Assembly (NCBI GenBank): GCA_022835595.1
Contig: BQUP01000003.1
Span: forward strand, 2,094,975-2,158,974
From: Cystobasidium ongulense
Lineage: Eukaryota; Basidiomycota; Cystobasidiomycetes; Cystobasidiales; Cystobasidiaceae
DNA length: 64,000 bases
Direction of reading: 5' to 3'
Within the stretch, counting starts at the first letter, position 1. Each line of letters starts with the position of its first letter. The translations under genes and the position numbers were made by a program. Below the pieces are notes generated by a model, which saw only the letters and a list, made by a program, of their open reading frames with translations, ran no database searches and was not told the DNA's origin. Below, piece by piece: positions 35,494-50,565 of this stretch.

Positions 35494-38381
35494 ATGGTGA
35501 GCCCCGCGGGTCCAGCCAGCGGCAACGGCAACAGCGGCACCCCCGGTCGCAGCCTCACTCCTGCTAGCTACCATCAAAGCCACGCCGCCACTGCAGGCAA
35601 GAAACGCCTCCACCATCAGGCCAGCTCGGGAAAGCACCACCAGGGCGAGAGAGGCCTGCCCATGATGAAGAAGAGCAAGCTGTCGGGGCACGCGGCATCT
35701 GCTGCTGCCGCGGGACCTTTTGCTCCTCCTGGCCCAGCGATCCTGCTGCCCGACACGCCTGGGAAAGCGAACTCGAATGGCTTCAAACGAGGAATCTACC
35801 TTGCTTTTGTGGAAAACGCGCTGCAGGAGAAGAGCAAAGTGCGCTTCCTCTTCTTCATTGCATGATTGTATCACCACTGAGGCCACTCTTCCATTGCAGG
35901 GCCGACCTGAGCCATACAACGAGCTCGTTGCGCAATTCAAAGCTCAAACATCCCCAGCAAGTGCAAGCTCGTCTACTGCTTCAACGCCAAAGAATGGCAC
36001 CACCAATATCAAATCGCTCATTGAAGCTTTAACGCACGTCGTTGCTCAGCTAGACCGCTCACATTCCCTCCTGGTCGACTCTGTCCTTTCCTTACCATGG
36101 ACCGCGATGGACGAGAGTTTTGTAAACTCACATATGCGCTTCGTACGCGCTCTTCTCACTTCACGCTCCGAATTCGTACAAATGACAATGGAGAAGATCG
36201 TCAAGGGCTTCCGTTTCCGTGAGGGTCGTGTCTTTGAGTTGAGCAAGATCATGACTGATATATGCCTGCCTTATCATACACACAGAACAAAGCGTGATAT
36301 ACGCCGCCGAAACAGCAAACCCAGATACTATCACACGCAGACAAACGTACGAACGCCTACATACCCTCCTCAGTTCGCTCATCTATCTCATTCCCACCCT
36401 CCCTTCTACCCTTTGGCCTACGCTCAACAAGTACTTTCCCCATAAACGAGAAAGCCGTAATTCTCAGGTTGTCTTCATATCGAACGCTTTACGGATAGTC
36501 GAATACTGCCCGCAATTAGGCGAAAGCGTTCTCACTGCTATAATTGTACGCGCTCTACAGATCGATGTCGAAATCCAAGTCGACATTGATGATTTGGAAG
36601 ACGATGAAGGTGTTCTAGATGAAGAAGTTTTTGGCTTTAGCTTGGAAAATCCATTCGACCGAGTTGTTGGAGATGACGACGATTCAGATAGTGATTCAGA
36701 TGATGAGGACGGTACGATGAATCCAGACGATATTTCCTCAGACGAAGGGGACAGTGATAGTGACGAAGAGACTGTTCTCAAAGAAGAAGGACGCCAAGAC
36801 GCTGGAGAAAAGGAGGAGAAAACGCTATCGCCGAAAGTCATCAAGCGCTTGAAAGAAATGGCAGCCAAGTTAGATGCTATCCTTCTAGTCATGTTCAAGT
36901 TCTTGGAGCGAATAACATCGAATACATCATTATTTGGATCAAGACCTCATCTAGTTAAGAGCGCTTCGCAAAGGACTCTACCCGGCACGCCAATACCTTT
37001 CGCTCTGACCTCACCACGAGGTCAGCCAGAAGAGAATGATGCTGCCGATTATCTCACCTCACATAATCATGCCCTATTACAAAACGTAGTGTATCGAGTT
37101 CTGCTCTCTGCTTTCGAAGAGAAGATCCTACGCACCTTCCAAACACGCCATACTCAGTTCGTCCTGTTCTGGTATGCATCATTATCGCCTGAATTTGCGG
37201 ACGAGTTCACCGGCACTCTGCTTGGACGCGTCGTAAACGATGAAGAAACACCCACCGTTACTCGTGTGGCTGCTTCAGGCTACGTTGCGAGTTTCATCAG
37301 TCGCAGTAGTCATATAGATGGCAATACATCAAGACAAGTCATGTCACTCCTCTGCCAGTGTCTAGACTCGGAACTGGAACAAGTCCGCTTTGCAACTCAA
37401 GCTGGACCTATTTATGGACCTGAAGCAGATAGGCTTGTCAAGAGTAGTATAGTGTTCTATGCCGTCGCACAAACGGCTTTCTATATCTTTTGCTTTCGGT
37501 GGCAAGACTTCCTAGACGAAAGCGAGGAAGAGATTGAATTCCTTGAAGGTATTCCTGCGAAGAGGAGATGGATGCTTGAGCTTGAAAGTCTGAAAATGGC
37601 GGTCAACAGTCCTTTGAACCCTTTGAAGGCGAGTTTACGACATACTTTTTGATAAACTGGATGGAATCTAGAGCTGACACTAGTTTCTACCTATCAGATG
37701 TGTGCACAGACTGTCGTATCGCAATTTGCTAGAATGGCGCACAAGACCGACTTTATGTACTGCCATTCGATCATTGAACAGAACAAGCGACAATCAAGAT
37801 CACGTATAGCGATAAATACTATCAACTCCGAATCATCTCAGTCAGTCGTTACTCCAACTATAGAACGTCCCTACGCTCTTCCACCTGGACCATCGCGGAC
37901 CGCAAGTCAGTCTTCTCAGCAACCTTTGACAGAGCAAAGTATCGTTCAAGACACACTTCGAGAAGCGCAGATCGATTCACATTTCCCTTTTGATCCATAT
38001 AAGTTACCTTTGTCGGCGCCTTTTATCCAAGGAATCTACCGAGATTGGGATGGGGGTGGTTTCGACGATGATGATTCCGATGAAGAAGAAGAAGAGGATA
38101 TTGGAGACGACAACGATGATGATACTTCTACAGAAGCAGAAACCAGCAGGCATGGAGATGAAGAGGACGATGACTCAAGTATGCAAGCTAGCAGTATGGA
38201 CAGCGATGCTATAATGCAGTCTTTGAAGCCATCGTATCCTTCTGGAGCAGTCACCATCGAAGGGATGATAGACCCGTCTCTTCTAAGCGACGAAGATGAT
38301 CATAATGCCTTCTCTCAATCTTTCGAAGCTATGAGCGTATCTCCTAGACGTAGTCAGAACAGATTCTTCTCCCGCTCGTAA
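35494..38381 (+). CDS. RRN3: RNA polymerase I initiation factor Rrn3 (TIF-IA)
   Basis: Exons 35494-35838, 35900-36218, 36286-37628 and 37698-38381 give 896 residues. Hallmark stretches include LVDSVLSLPWTAMDESFVN, HMRFVRALLTSRSEFVQMTM and KGFRF, then VIYAAETANPDTITRR, NALLQ-type helices (HNHALLQNVVYRVLLSAFEE), RVAASGYVASFISRSSHI and NPLNPLKMCAQTVVSQFAR. Rrn3 bridges Pol I and core factor and is the growth-controlled switch for rDNA transcription. An acidic insert (about residues 335-385) and acidic C-terminal tail are present. The last intron begins with GC rather than GT (AAG then GCGAGT). The first 110 residues are Ala/Ser/Gly-rich and basic. Confidence 0.93.
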
Positions 38382-38641
38382 ATAACTGGATCTTTCTACA
38401 TTGTGTATATCAATCGTTTTCTCATCTCTTTTTGTTTTTCCAGCTCCTTCAGTCAGGACCCGCATGTAGTAGCAACCACACTTGGCACTTCTTTTCTCCG
38501 TTTCATATCCTGATGTTGTAATATATCTCCATAACAATGCAATGTAGACTATCATGAATGGACTCATCGATTGCCTCGTCGACATTGCCCGGGTTGTCGT
38601 TGACCTCGTTGCCCTCCCTTCGATCCATCATAGCCCTCAGC

Positions 38642-39479
38642 ATGGCGTGTCGAAGAGCTATTCAGCCTCTATTGAGAACCGCACACGCTGCATCTCCACG
38701 GTATGGCTCACTGCCATCGTCGAGAAGCTGTATCGCAAGCATCCAAGCTGCTGGGAGATCGCGGTGGCAGCCACGACTCTTGCAAGCACCATTCTCAACA
38801 TCCACAGCTAGACAGAGCGTATATGACGAGTAAGTTAATCAAGCAATATCAAAATTATGTGCTCTCAAGCCGACTGTTCCTTCTTACCATTGCTTCATCG
38901 CAGCTTTAAGAACATTTTCGACGATTCAGAACGACCACCCGTCATCGTAGATTCTTGCGCGGAAACCAGCTTTAAATTAACAGATGGAATCATAATGCCT
39001 TGCAATGCTGTATTTCACAATGGAGTAGCTCTCATGTGGGATACACCACCTGCTTCTTTCGATTGGCAAGGATGGAATAAGGAAATGTTCGAGGTCTTCG
39101 AATTCACTTCACCTAAGCCTGGTGAGTACTTTACTATCATCTTCCTACTCTAGATACCGACTAACGATGTGCTCGCAATATTGCAGATATTCTCCTCTTT
39201 GGTACAGGGAGACATACACTTCCGCCACCTGCTTTTCTAAGACCGTATCTCAACTCGCTCGGTATTCAGCTTGACGTGATGGATTCAGTGAGTGTTACTC
39301 AATTTTCGCTGTGACAACGAGTCTGATACCAAACTAATTCTTTGACATCTTTCCAGCGTAATGCCTGCTCGACGTTCAACCTGCTGGCTGAAGAAGGTCG
39401 AAGAGTTGCAGCTGCAGTTCTCACACTCGTACCTGTCGATTCAAGGACAGGCACTCCTACTGCAAGCTCGTCGACTTGA
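38642..39479 (+). CDS. NDUFAF3: Mitochondrial complex I assembly factor NDUFAF3-like
   Basis: Exons 38642-38829, 38904-39121, 39187-39287 and 39357-39479 give 209 residues. The chosen start gives MACRRAIQPLLRTAHAASPR, a good mitochondrial presequence; an in-frame ATG at 38558 would add 28 residues. The DUF498/MTH938 core is clear: SFKLTDGIIMPCNAVFHNGV, ILLFGTGRHTLPPPAFLRPY, then MDSRNACSTFNLLAEEGRRV. Family knowledge: NDUFAF3 works with NDUFAF4 early in assembly of the complex I Q module. It lies downstream of RRN3 on the same strand, 260 bases away. Confidence 0.9.
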
Positions 39480-40149
39480 TAGCAACAATCTATTCATGCG
39501 CCAAACCCTCTACGAATCGTGTACGCTTTGTATATGTGATGAAGTAGTAATGTAGCCATATACAAATCTGGGTTCAGTAGCACGCTAACAGACCCGAGCT
39601 GCATAAGCAGGTGCAAGTATCCTGCTGCATCTTTGAGTTGCTTATTGCCCTTCTAGCAGCGCGGCATCCACCTAATCATCGACATAACAGCTCCTTGACC
39701 TTGTGAGTTTGCCCTGTGTGCTGGCAGGGCCAATTCTTCTCAGAATGGCATGCGGTGGGCTGTAGGTGTAGATTTGAATAGGCCGTAACGAAGCTTCTGT
39801 CCCATGATGTAACATCATAATCAATTGAAATACAATCATTACTGCTTGGAGTTGACTTTCTCGATCAACGTATACTGGAACACATATGAATCTTTGCCTT
39901 CAGGTAAGCATCTTGCATGAGCCACTGCCTAGTCTGCCTACTGATTGTGCTTGAACTTTCCTCTGTACCTCTGCTCTTATCCTGTTCTGTTCTGTCGTGC
40001 TTTCCACACAGGTGATCGTGTTCGTTGCAACCTCCATCATGCTGGTCCATGTATTTATCGCTGTCTTCTTTGCACCACGCACGCTGTTCGCCGCAAACAA
40101 GCAGGGATACACATAAACGCATCACTTGAAGTTATAAGAAGGGTCTACC
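39480..40149. other. Tandem intergenic region before RVB1
   Basis: About 670 bases. The left part shows nothing. The right part contains good splice signals (CAG then GTAAGC at 39904, and a pyrimidine-rich acceptor ending at 40011) that suggest an intron in the RVB1 leader; the small spliced frame across it is listed separately. Confidence 0.5.
39886..40116 (+). CDS. Candidate spliced micro-ORF with a membrane-type helix in the RVB1 leader
   Basis: Joining 39886-39903 to 40012-40116 gives a 40-codon frame: six residues, then VIVFVATSIMLVHVFIAVFF and a short polar tail ending 33 bases before the RVB1 ATG. The splice sites look real. The hydrophobic run could be a tail-anchored micropeptide, or the frame may be an upstream ORF or chance. 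No family is recognised. Confidence 0.3.
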
Positions 40150-42286
<2,137 letters not shown>

Positions 42287-43267
42287 TTCCCGTCACCAGG
42301 CTACGGTTACTCGTAATTAGATGAATAAGTTATGTGTTCTGTGTAGGATAGTGGTGGTGAGGCCCAAGAATCAGAGCGAGTGGGCCAATAGCATTGCATG
42401 AAGAGTGATACCTACCATTACTCAGCAGGATCCCTTACACGAACAGTGCCATTATTTGCGAGTCTAACAAGTTACCCTTGTTCGTCCTCATGTCTTTTTC
42501 TCTCTCTCTCTCGGTGAATTCTTTGCCACCATTTGACTTCGGCGGACACTCGGTTCGAGCAGTATGACGACTGGACGAGGACATTTTGTGGGAATATTAG
42601 TGCACGTCGATACTGTACTTTGCCTGTAGCAAGGCAATCTGGTATGCAGTCCAATGTGTACGAAGAAGTGCAGTACAGTGCTGCTGACTTTACCTCGCTA
42701 ATTCGCAAGTCATGGGATCCAACAATAAACAATGTGCCTGGACCCGACTCCAAGTCATCTGATGTTTGTCGCTCCTAACAAGCGAATGGATGCAGCATCT
42801 AGACCATTTTATCGCAATAGTAACGTGATATCAAAGTGCAGTAGACGTTGCGAGATTGCAACGACTTTCCCCGGGTATTCTATTGCTGGCCACCGTGTCC
42901 AGTTTGCCACTATTTACGAACAATGAGCCTTCTCTGAAATGAATAGAATATTCTTTCTCTTCTTTCCATTGCACTTGTTCGTGTTACCACCACCATCCAC
43001 TCAGTACACTACCCTCGCAGTCAATCAACTGCTATTCCACTCGTTGCATTCCTCCGCGTCAATTCCAGCAGTGCAGTGCCGCCGTCAGTGCAGGCAAAAG
43101 GCCACGTTCCAAGCGAGCAGGTGAGTGCAGCACGTTGAGGAGTGAATGGCAGAGAGAACAACACTGCTGACGAGGTGCATGGCCATTGGATAGCAGTCGA
43201 CAACCTCGTTCCCTCCTCCTCTGGACGACTGGGTGCATCATACCGCCATCGCTCTAATCTAATCACC
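42287..43267. other. Tandem intergenic region with a TC tract
   Basis: Almost 1 kb between RVB1 and the phosphodiesterase gene. Frames are below 95 codons and without signatures. A (TC)7 run is at 42499-42512. The right part is pyrimidine-rich as in fungal promoters. Confidence 0.5.
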
Positions 43268-45428
43268 ATGGCTGCGACCTCGATACCGCAAGCCCTCGCA
43301 GCCGCAACACCAGCGCCATCATCAAGCAAGCGACCGCTGTTGACCAGGATAAGGTCATCCATCATTCCTCCATCATCATCATCATCGGCCACGTCAAGCA
43401 CCCCAAATACTCCGCCCGCCCTGTCCACTGGCTCATCAGCCTCATCCTCGGACGACGAGGGCGAATACAGCAGCGGCGGCGATAACGATTCTGCAACAAC
43501 ACCTGCAAAGAGGAGGAAACTGCCGCAGTGCTGGGGCCACCGTGGAGTGAGTTCCCTCTTACCACTCACCTCCCCTCCCTGCGTGTATTGCTCTAGGCAC
43601 CACACTCGTCCTCGCACTTTACTCGAGTGCGATGGTGGCGCCGCATACTTTGAACCGAAGCGATGTCGCCGCTGTGCAGCCCGAACGCCACCTACACCAC
43701 GCCCTGCTTCGTGCTTGAAAAGGGCGTAAAGAGGCTGATATCGTCTGATCTTCTGCTCTCCTTGTTGTCTGGTTACGAACAGGCCTCAGCCGCTTTCCCA
43801 GAGTGAGTCTCTTACCACTCCGAACCCGCTCCAGTCACTATCAGCGCTGATAGAACCCTATACTCGCAGAAACACTCTTGCCTCCTTCGAACAGGCTATC
43901 AAAGATGGTGCCGAAGGCATCGAAAGCGGTTCGTGGATATGAGCCTTATGCTTCACACACTTTCCTTTCCCTTCTCTCCTCGTGCTCCTCTTCACTTCAC
44001 GCGAAAGAACGAGACGATAAGAAGCAGACGTAGATAACGGCGAGAGAGAGCGCGTCGAGCTTCGCAAGAATGCGCATCGCGCTTCTCCCACATTCTTCGC
44101 TCCGATATTGCGGACCCTTGACGCGCTCTCTGGGCCAGATTTGGATAGATAGAATAGATAGTTTCACCCTCCATTCCTTCCATCCTGCCCATCCCCCTCC
44201 CTCCCTCCGCAGTGCTTGATAACCGACTTCTGACACTTTTGGATCACCTGCCCTCTCCACCATCATTTCGGTCTTGTCATCTCTTCGATTTTCATCTACA
44301 GATGTACATGTCTCCCTCGATGGTCAGATTGTCATGTTCCACGATGCAGTGAGTATCGATATGCCCGCGTTCTAAGCCCGGAAAGCTCCTCGCTGATCCA
44401 TCAATGACTCGCTTAGTATCTTAACCGGACTACAAATGGTAAAGGTCTGATCTCGAAACAACCTTATATCGGTGGCATCGATCAACTACGAAGTGAGCGA
44501 GTCAACCACCTCGTCTGTAAACAATCTTAACTGAAAACATTGTTTATGCGTGTTCGCTTTAGCTACCAAATTACCCGCCCAGAATATCTGCACATTTGCA
44601 GAAACTCTACGTCTGCTCATGACGCCTGAGGCTAGACATGTTCATCTCAATGTCGATGTCAAACTTGACAACGAACCGGAAATCCTGTTCAAACTTATGA
44701 ATGAGCAAATCATGAAATTTGACGCTTGGGAGACTGTTCTCGCGCCTCGTTTGATCTTGGGTGAGTTTTTTTTGCCGAATTTCAGCTGTGCTGGAGTTGG
44801 GTATGGAGGCTGAACTCGAATGTTACTTTTAGGTCTTTGGCACGCCAAATACATTGAACCAGCACAGCGTATTCTACCCTATTGCAAATTAGCACATATC
44901 GGAGTATCACCAAGTATAGCAACCAAATTTTTCTGGAATGCATGCTCTGCATTTTCACTTAATTATGCAACATTGATTGGAAAAGAAGGAAATGAATTTC
45001 GCAAAAGATGTAATAAAGAAGGTAAAGAGTTATATGTTTGGACTGTTAATGATAGAAAGCAAATGATTCAAGCTATAAAATGGGGGGCTAGTGTTATTTT
45101 GACCGATAGAACTTCGGAATATCTCACACTTAGAGGAGAAATGAGCAGTGAGTCTTTCATCTTTCTTCGGTCTTGCTTCGTGGTTATTCGTAACTGTCAA
45201 CTGATGAATGTTAATATTTCTTTCGATGATGTAGAGGACTGGACTAGCGTCTCTAAAGAAGTCGACTCTCTTTACGCCTGGTCAAACCTATATTACTACA
45301 CTCCTATCAATGAAATTTACAAAGCATGGCATACAATGACTCTACATAGATCAGCTGGCCCAATGCCTAAATCGAAGAATGGTCACAAGACCGTCGTCCA
45401 AGCTTCAAATTCCGATACTAGCATTTAA
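43268..45428 (+). CDS. Glycerophosphodiester phosphodiesterase (Pgc1-like)
   Basis: Eight exons (43268-43546, 43783-43802, 43870-43928, 44302-44348, 44417-44492, 44563-44760, 44833-45147, 45235-45428) give 395 residues. The GDPD domain starts CWGHRGASAAFPENTLASF, continues GAEGIESDVHVSLDGQIVM and FHDAYLNRTTNG; the catalytic His91, Arg92 and the metal-binding Glu/Asp of ENT and ESD are all present. WTVNDRKQMIQAIKWGA and ILTD close the barrel. The closest known type is yeast Pgc1, which degrades phosphatidylglycerol in mitochondria or lipid droplets, though other substrates are possible. Exon 2 is only 20 bases, and intron 3 is 373 bases. Residues 1-85 are Ser/Thr-rich; the ATG at 43142 would add 42 residues but is less likely. 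Confidence 0.9.
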
Positions 45429-47209
45429 ATTGGTAATTACCACAACATGGCTTTAAATCAGTATAATAAGTACATAATCATGGAATCAAGAACTTGGAAA
45501 ATCGAGATGGCCAAACGAAAATAGAATTATGTTCTTCCTTTTTTTTTTCGTAGTTGGTATATTTTCTTTGTTTATGCAGTGGGAAAGGAAGTGGAAAACA
45601 ATTAATGTTTCCTGCTTTCCTATTCGCCTTCTTTTCGGTTTCCTCTTTTCCAAGCTTCTCTTTATTCTCTTTTACAATATTTTTCGGAAACTCTCAGGTG
45701 TATCTATACCCTAGCGGTGCATAATTACGCACAATTCGTTATATGCTTCTTTCTTTCTATCTTCTGGTCAATCTGATTGGCAAATATAACATTGGCGTGC
45801 GACCGATACTAGCAAATCACTGCTTTATAATGCTCTTTCTTTTCTTTCTATCTCTTTCACATCGACACGTTTTAGCATGAATAATCAATTTCAGTTAATC
45901 GACAGCCTTTCCTGGGTAAATCCTTTTAATGTAGTCTTTTGAAGTAGTCATATCTTTTCCGTTTCCTTACTCAAGGAATCAGACATCCACATTTATGCTC
46001 TGCTCATTTGCCAACTACTCCTTCATGGTACCTGTTTTGGATAGTTTCTGCTTATTTTCGCAATTGAACGCTTGTATTCCGGCGATGGACTGACTGTTCC
46101 TTCTGCCAGCTCCTCAAGAACTCTGTAGGATTGTTGACTAAGTATATGTTCGCAAAGCCTCGAAATTCGAGCACGCGGTCCTGGAGCCGTACATTTAGGA
46201 GCATTATTCCTTGATGGGTGGGTCAGGCGCAACTGATTCAAGAGCGAAGCAGTTCTTGTCTCGATTTGTAAAATGGCCAAGAATCAAATATTGCAGGGGA
46301 CTAGTTATCTTAGGCAGGGTCTACTGAATGAGAAAGCCTATTCTTGCACAACGACAAGACTAAAAATTCGAGGTCGATATAAGGGCTATGTGGTTGGTTC
46401 AAATCGAATGATGATTTTAGGGTAAGAAGGTGCGGAGATATGGTAAGAATCCATGCGAAAAGCTGGCTGAAGTTAAGAGATGGAGGAGGGAAGCGTGAAA
46501 AGAAACAAAGAGGACGCATTTGAGATTTGCGGGTAGAACAGGAAGATTCAAGACTGCTGTCTTAAGGATATGCATCGAACAGGCTCAAATGTGATTATAC
46601 GAAAGTAGTTGAAAGCGTAAACAAGAGAGGTGATTCTGCCTTGGGAAGTGATGGTCGAGAACATGTTGATACAAAGACCAGACACGGATAAATAGAAGGT
46701 GGTATTTGCTGACTGAGTAGAATCAATTTGTTTCCATCCTCTTGAGGTCGGTTTTGCTTTGCAAGTGGGAGAGCTAAGGATGTGCGGTTGGACTAAGCGG
46801 GTACAAGTACATCTCAAGAGAAGAGTGAAGTGAATATGCCGTAAGATCGAAACGGAATGGGTTCGAGTAATTGATGGGCAAGAGTCATTTGAGATTTAAA
46901 GGTTTGTACACGCACAATTGACAAGTGAAATAGATAGGATTCTGTTGTTTTTGCTGGTAATTAGAATGACGCTGCTGATGACGGGGAATATGCTTGTGAG
47001 TTATGCCATACTGCTTGTGATAATGTTGAATGTTACTGCATTTGGTTAAAGCGAGGGAAAGCTAAATAGAGCGAGGCTTGGAGAACTGAGTGTACTGATG
47101 CCAGATGTGTGAAGGTAATCGCTTGCGCGCGACAAGTGCTGTCCACTTTGGTAGTTTAGGTATGAACGACTTGTTCTGAGAGTAGGAGAAAGAATAGCCT
47201 CTAGAGCCT
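45429..47209. other. Long convergent 3' region, AT-rich
   Basis: 1.78 kb separates the stops of the phosphodiesterase (+) and the RRM protein (-). The left half is T-rich with homopolymer runs, and its one hydrophobic frame (45529) follows from that. I see no gene; long 3' untranslated regions, especially for the RRM gene, are the simplest reading. Confidence 0.5.
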
Positions 47210-50200
47210 CTAAAATCGGCCATTCGTACTGTTTGTTAAAAAATCTGGTAATGCACCTTGGAATGAGGGAGGCGGCATTTCACCGTGTTGATGTCTCCAA
47301 CTCTGTGGGCCAAAACTTGATGAGGCGTCCAAGCCCGTACCTCGCATATGCGAGTCCCCGTTTCCGACTGGTGATGGTACAGAGACTGGGGTGTATGGAT
47401 CGAATGTACCGCCGTAGGCCGGCATGCGTTGTTGGTGACGTTGGCGCTGGTCCTGCTGATGTGTATAGGTACCTGCGACATTGGCTGGCGAAAGTGGCAT
47501 GCTCTGCCGTGGTTGTCCGGACATATTGGAAGTGCTCATGGGCGCAAATGCCGATGGTGAGACGCGAGAGTATGGTCCAGCATCATTGCCTCGCGGTGGG
47601 CCTGCGAAGCCAAATTCTGCAGGACTTAGAGCTGAAGGGACAGCAGGTCGGAAAGCGTATGCTTCTGGATCGTGAAGTCCGGAAAGTCCTTGTTGTAATT
47701 GTGGGTGTGGTTGATGTTGCTGTTGACCTTGCGATGGTTGCGTCGTGCCAGGTAGTCCTTGCATGCCTTCATACACAGCGCCTCTGGGGACAGAATCGCC
47801 GAAGGGACCACCCGCTCCCGGCCCAACACTGCTTCGCAAATTTGCTAATCTTGCTAAACCAGCTCGAGCGCTTTCCGGATCAAGGGGAATAGAGTGACCA
47901 GGTAGATTTCTAGCTCCCCCAGCTCCAGCGGCTGCAGCGCTACCAGGGCCAGTTCTACCTTGACCGTTACCACCGACAGCACTAGCAATCTGTTTGATAG
48001 TAGAGTTATCCTGACCTTGAACCATTCGCCAAACAGCTTCAAAAGGCACGTTCAAAGCGTTGGCTAATTTTCTAACGTGTTCAACTTGTTTGTCGCCCTG
48101 AGAGCGACCCCAACTTAACCTAATTCTACTTTTGCCGTGAATAGGGAAATCATGCATTTTCACAATTGCCAATTCTGCATCTGGTCTCCTTAAGAATTGT
48201 ACAAATCCACATCCTTTGTTGGGCGGTACTTTGACATAGGTTATTTCACCGAAATGTTGGAAAAAGGATCGAAGGGTGTCTTCGCTTATGCATGCTGGCA
48301 GACCGCCTACGAAGACTGTCGTATTGGTAGGGTCCGAAGAAGGCGAGAGAGGAGTCACATGTCCAGAGCCGCCATTTGAGCCTTGATTGTGCGCAGAGTA
48401 GGGCGGAGATGTGACGCCTGACGCGATGGGCGAAGTAACGGGTATGCTAAACCCTGTTGCATTCGGGCTGAGAAGCTTTGCACCGGCCATACCTGTGAAG
48501 AGCGACCAACTTAGATAAATAGAAGGTTCTGTATGATTAGCAGTATCGAGTCGCCTTACCATTGCTTGGAACCTTGATGTGTAAATCACGCGTGTTCCGC
48601 GCAGGAGTCGGTGCATTCGATGAACCAGTGGCATCTCCATCTGTGCTTTGCGTTCTATTCTTGCTTCCACCAGAGCCAGAAGCTTGACTGATCCTCAAGG
48701 TTCTGCCTCTCAAACTGAGGCCAGAACCAGAATTATTCTGACCTAAAGCCAAAGATCTAGACATGTCGTTCTCATCTCCAAATCTTACGAATCCGTATCC
48801 TCTACTCAGACCAGTGGAAGGATCGTACATTATCTTAGCCGATTTTGTAGACTGGAATATTGGTGTAAATAAAGCTACTAATTCTCCTTCTGTCACTTCT
48901 CTACCTAAATCTCCTACGAAAATAGAATATTCACCTTCCCATTTAGGTTGTACGCCTGGTAGACCTGTTGCCCAATTGACTGCAATGGAAAAGACAATAA
49001 TCAGGTCAGCATTTGCTATCATTACTACGCTGCAATGGCGTCGACTTACGCTTAAAGGTTCGCTCTGAGCCCGGCATGATCATAGGCGGTTGTTTGCTGA
49101 AGTGGGCCAATACAGCTTGAGCATGAGGAGAGGTAGGGAAAGTAATAAAGCAATAGCCTGAAGTACTTGAAGCGCCTTTGATCATTTTAACCGAAGTTTG
49201 AACGATGTTTGAAGTACCGTTTGTTTGTCCGGGAGTGGATCCTGATGGTGAAGAGCTTGAAGAATTATCTAACAAATCCTCTCTATCCCATCCAAGAGCA
49301 GTGATGCATTTCTTGATATATACTTCATCCATCCAACCTTCTAAATCTCCCATCCATAGAGTTGCAGAGGCTCTTTGGCCAGAGTCAATATCATCTAAAT
49401 CTTTCTGTTCTCTAGATTTCGCTAGTTGCGCATGATCCAAATTGAATTGAGGTTGGGTGAAACGTGAAGAGGACGATGATGAGGAATCATCTAGTCTACG
49501 GTTGTCATCGGAATTAGCTCTGTTGAGACTGTTCGATTCGTGGACCTCTTGGTCTTCGGGATGTTGGTACTGTTGATACTGCTGCTGCTGGGGTTGAGCA
49601 CGTGGTTGCTGAGGATGATGATTTCTACTAACATTATCTCTATCTATATGTTGCCTTTGATGCTGAAGATGTTGCTGCTCTTGTTGGTGGAAATTGCCAT
49701 TGAAATAACTTGACTGACTATTGGCATCTATGCTGTTCCGGGAATTGTACGCTCCGTTTCCGAAATTGTGATTTTGCGATTGATGCGCAGAGTTGAGGAA
49801 AGCCAGGGAGCCTGGTCCACCATTAGTATCATTGTTGGCATATGCAGGCCAAGGTAGGCTATGGGATGGGGTATGTCTTTGCTGATGTTCATCCCTTTCA
49901 TCTCGTTGTGGGGGCGGTAGTTGCTGGGACACGCTACCTCTAGGGGATAGAGGATTGTTATTGCTTGCTGGCGAGCCTACAATGGAACTGCTTTCATTCA
50001 AACTATCCAGGTTGCCGCTTCTCGAAGGAGGCGAGGTGCCTGATCTACCGGAACCGATAGCCGATATCTGAGGAGTGTTTTGCTGTTGTTGCTGCTGATA
50101 ATGCTGCAGCGAGCCGCCAGACGGAGTTCTCAAAGGTAATGGTCTTGAATAGTCTGCTGGTGACTTGGCATTGCTATAATTGTTGCCGATGTTGTTTGAG

Positions 50201-50565
50201 CTTGCAGCGGTGGATCCGTTGTTTAGCGATAAGCTGCTGAATGTGGAATGCAATGTATTGCCCAGGTCGGCGCGAGAAGGTGAGGTCGACGAAGACAGTG
50301 ATTCCGGACCACGACCACCTATTCCGCTTCCAGTATTGTTAGACGATGCCGTGGAGGCTGCTGTTCCTGGAGGACTCATGCTCAATCCTGTGCCTGCGAG
50401 TGCCTGCGACGGGGGAGATCGGATTTTTGAGGCTGCCGAGAGAAGTGATGAAGATTGATGGCCGTTGGGAAGAGCCATTCCATTTGTATTGCCATTGGTA
50501 TTGCCGTTGATTGATGCGCTGGACGGGTAGGGCCAACTGCTCGACATTGTGGCCGGCGTTGCCAT
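47210..50565 (-). CDS. Three-RRM RNA-binding protein, Nam8/Ngr1 (TIA-1-like) type
   Basis: Exons 49050-50565, 48560-48979 and 47210-48492 give 1072 residues. Residues 1-390 are low-complexity (Asn, Ser, then Gln/His-rich). RRM1 begins TLWMGDLEGWMDEVYIKKCI and has a Ser/Gly-rich loop insert. RRM2 begins YSIFVGDLGREVTEGEL with RGYGFVRF. RRM3 is TTVFVGGLPACISEDTLRSF with GCGFVQF. The C-terminal 300 residues are Gly/Gln/Pro-rich. The layout of an atypical RRM1 plus two canonical RRMs with the WMGDLE motif fits Nam8 (U1 snRNP, alternative 5' splice sites) or Ngr1 (mRNA decay). I cannot choose between them. The gaps on both sides are the largest in the right half of the window. Confidence 0.88.

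Noticed and set aside
42541-42640. GGTTCGAGC as a possible tRNA B box
   Set aside because: No matching A box at the right distance and no cloverleaf; no other tRNA candidates were found in the window.
43021-43617. 198-codon minus frame
   Set aside because: It is antisense to exon 1 of the glycerophosphodiesterase; its Asp/Ser runs mirror the Ser/Ala-rich sense sequence.
45529-45714. Hydrophobic 61-codon frame
   Set aside because: It follows from a T-rich strand; Phe/Leu-rich frames are expected there.
46023-46280. 85-codon minus frame
   Set aside because: It starts with TTG, not ATG, has no methionine inside and no recognisable family.
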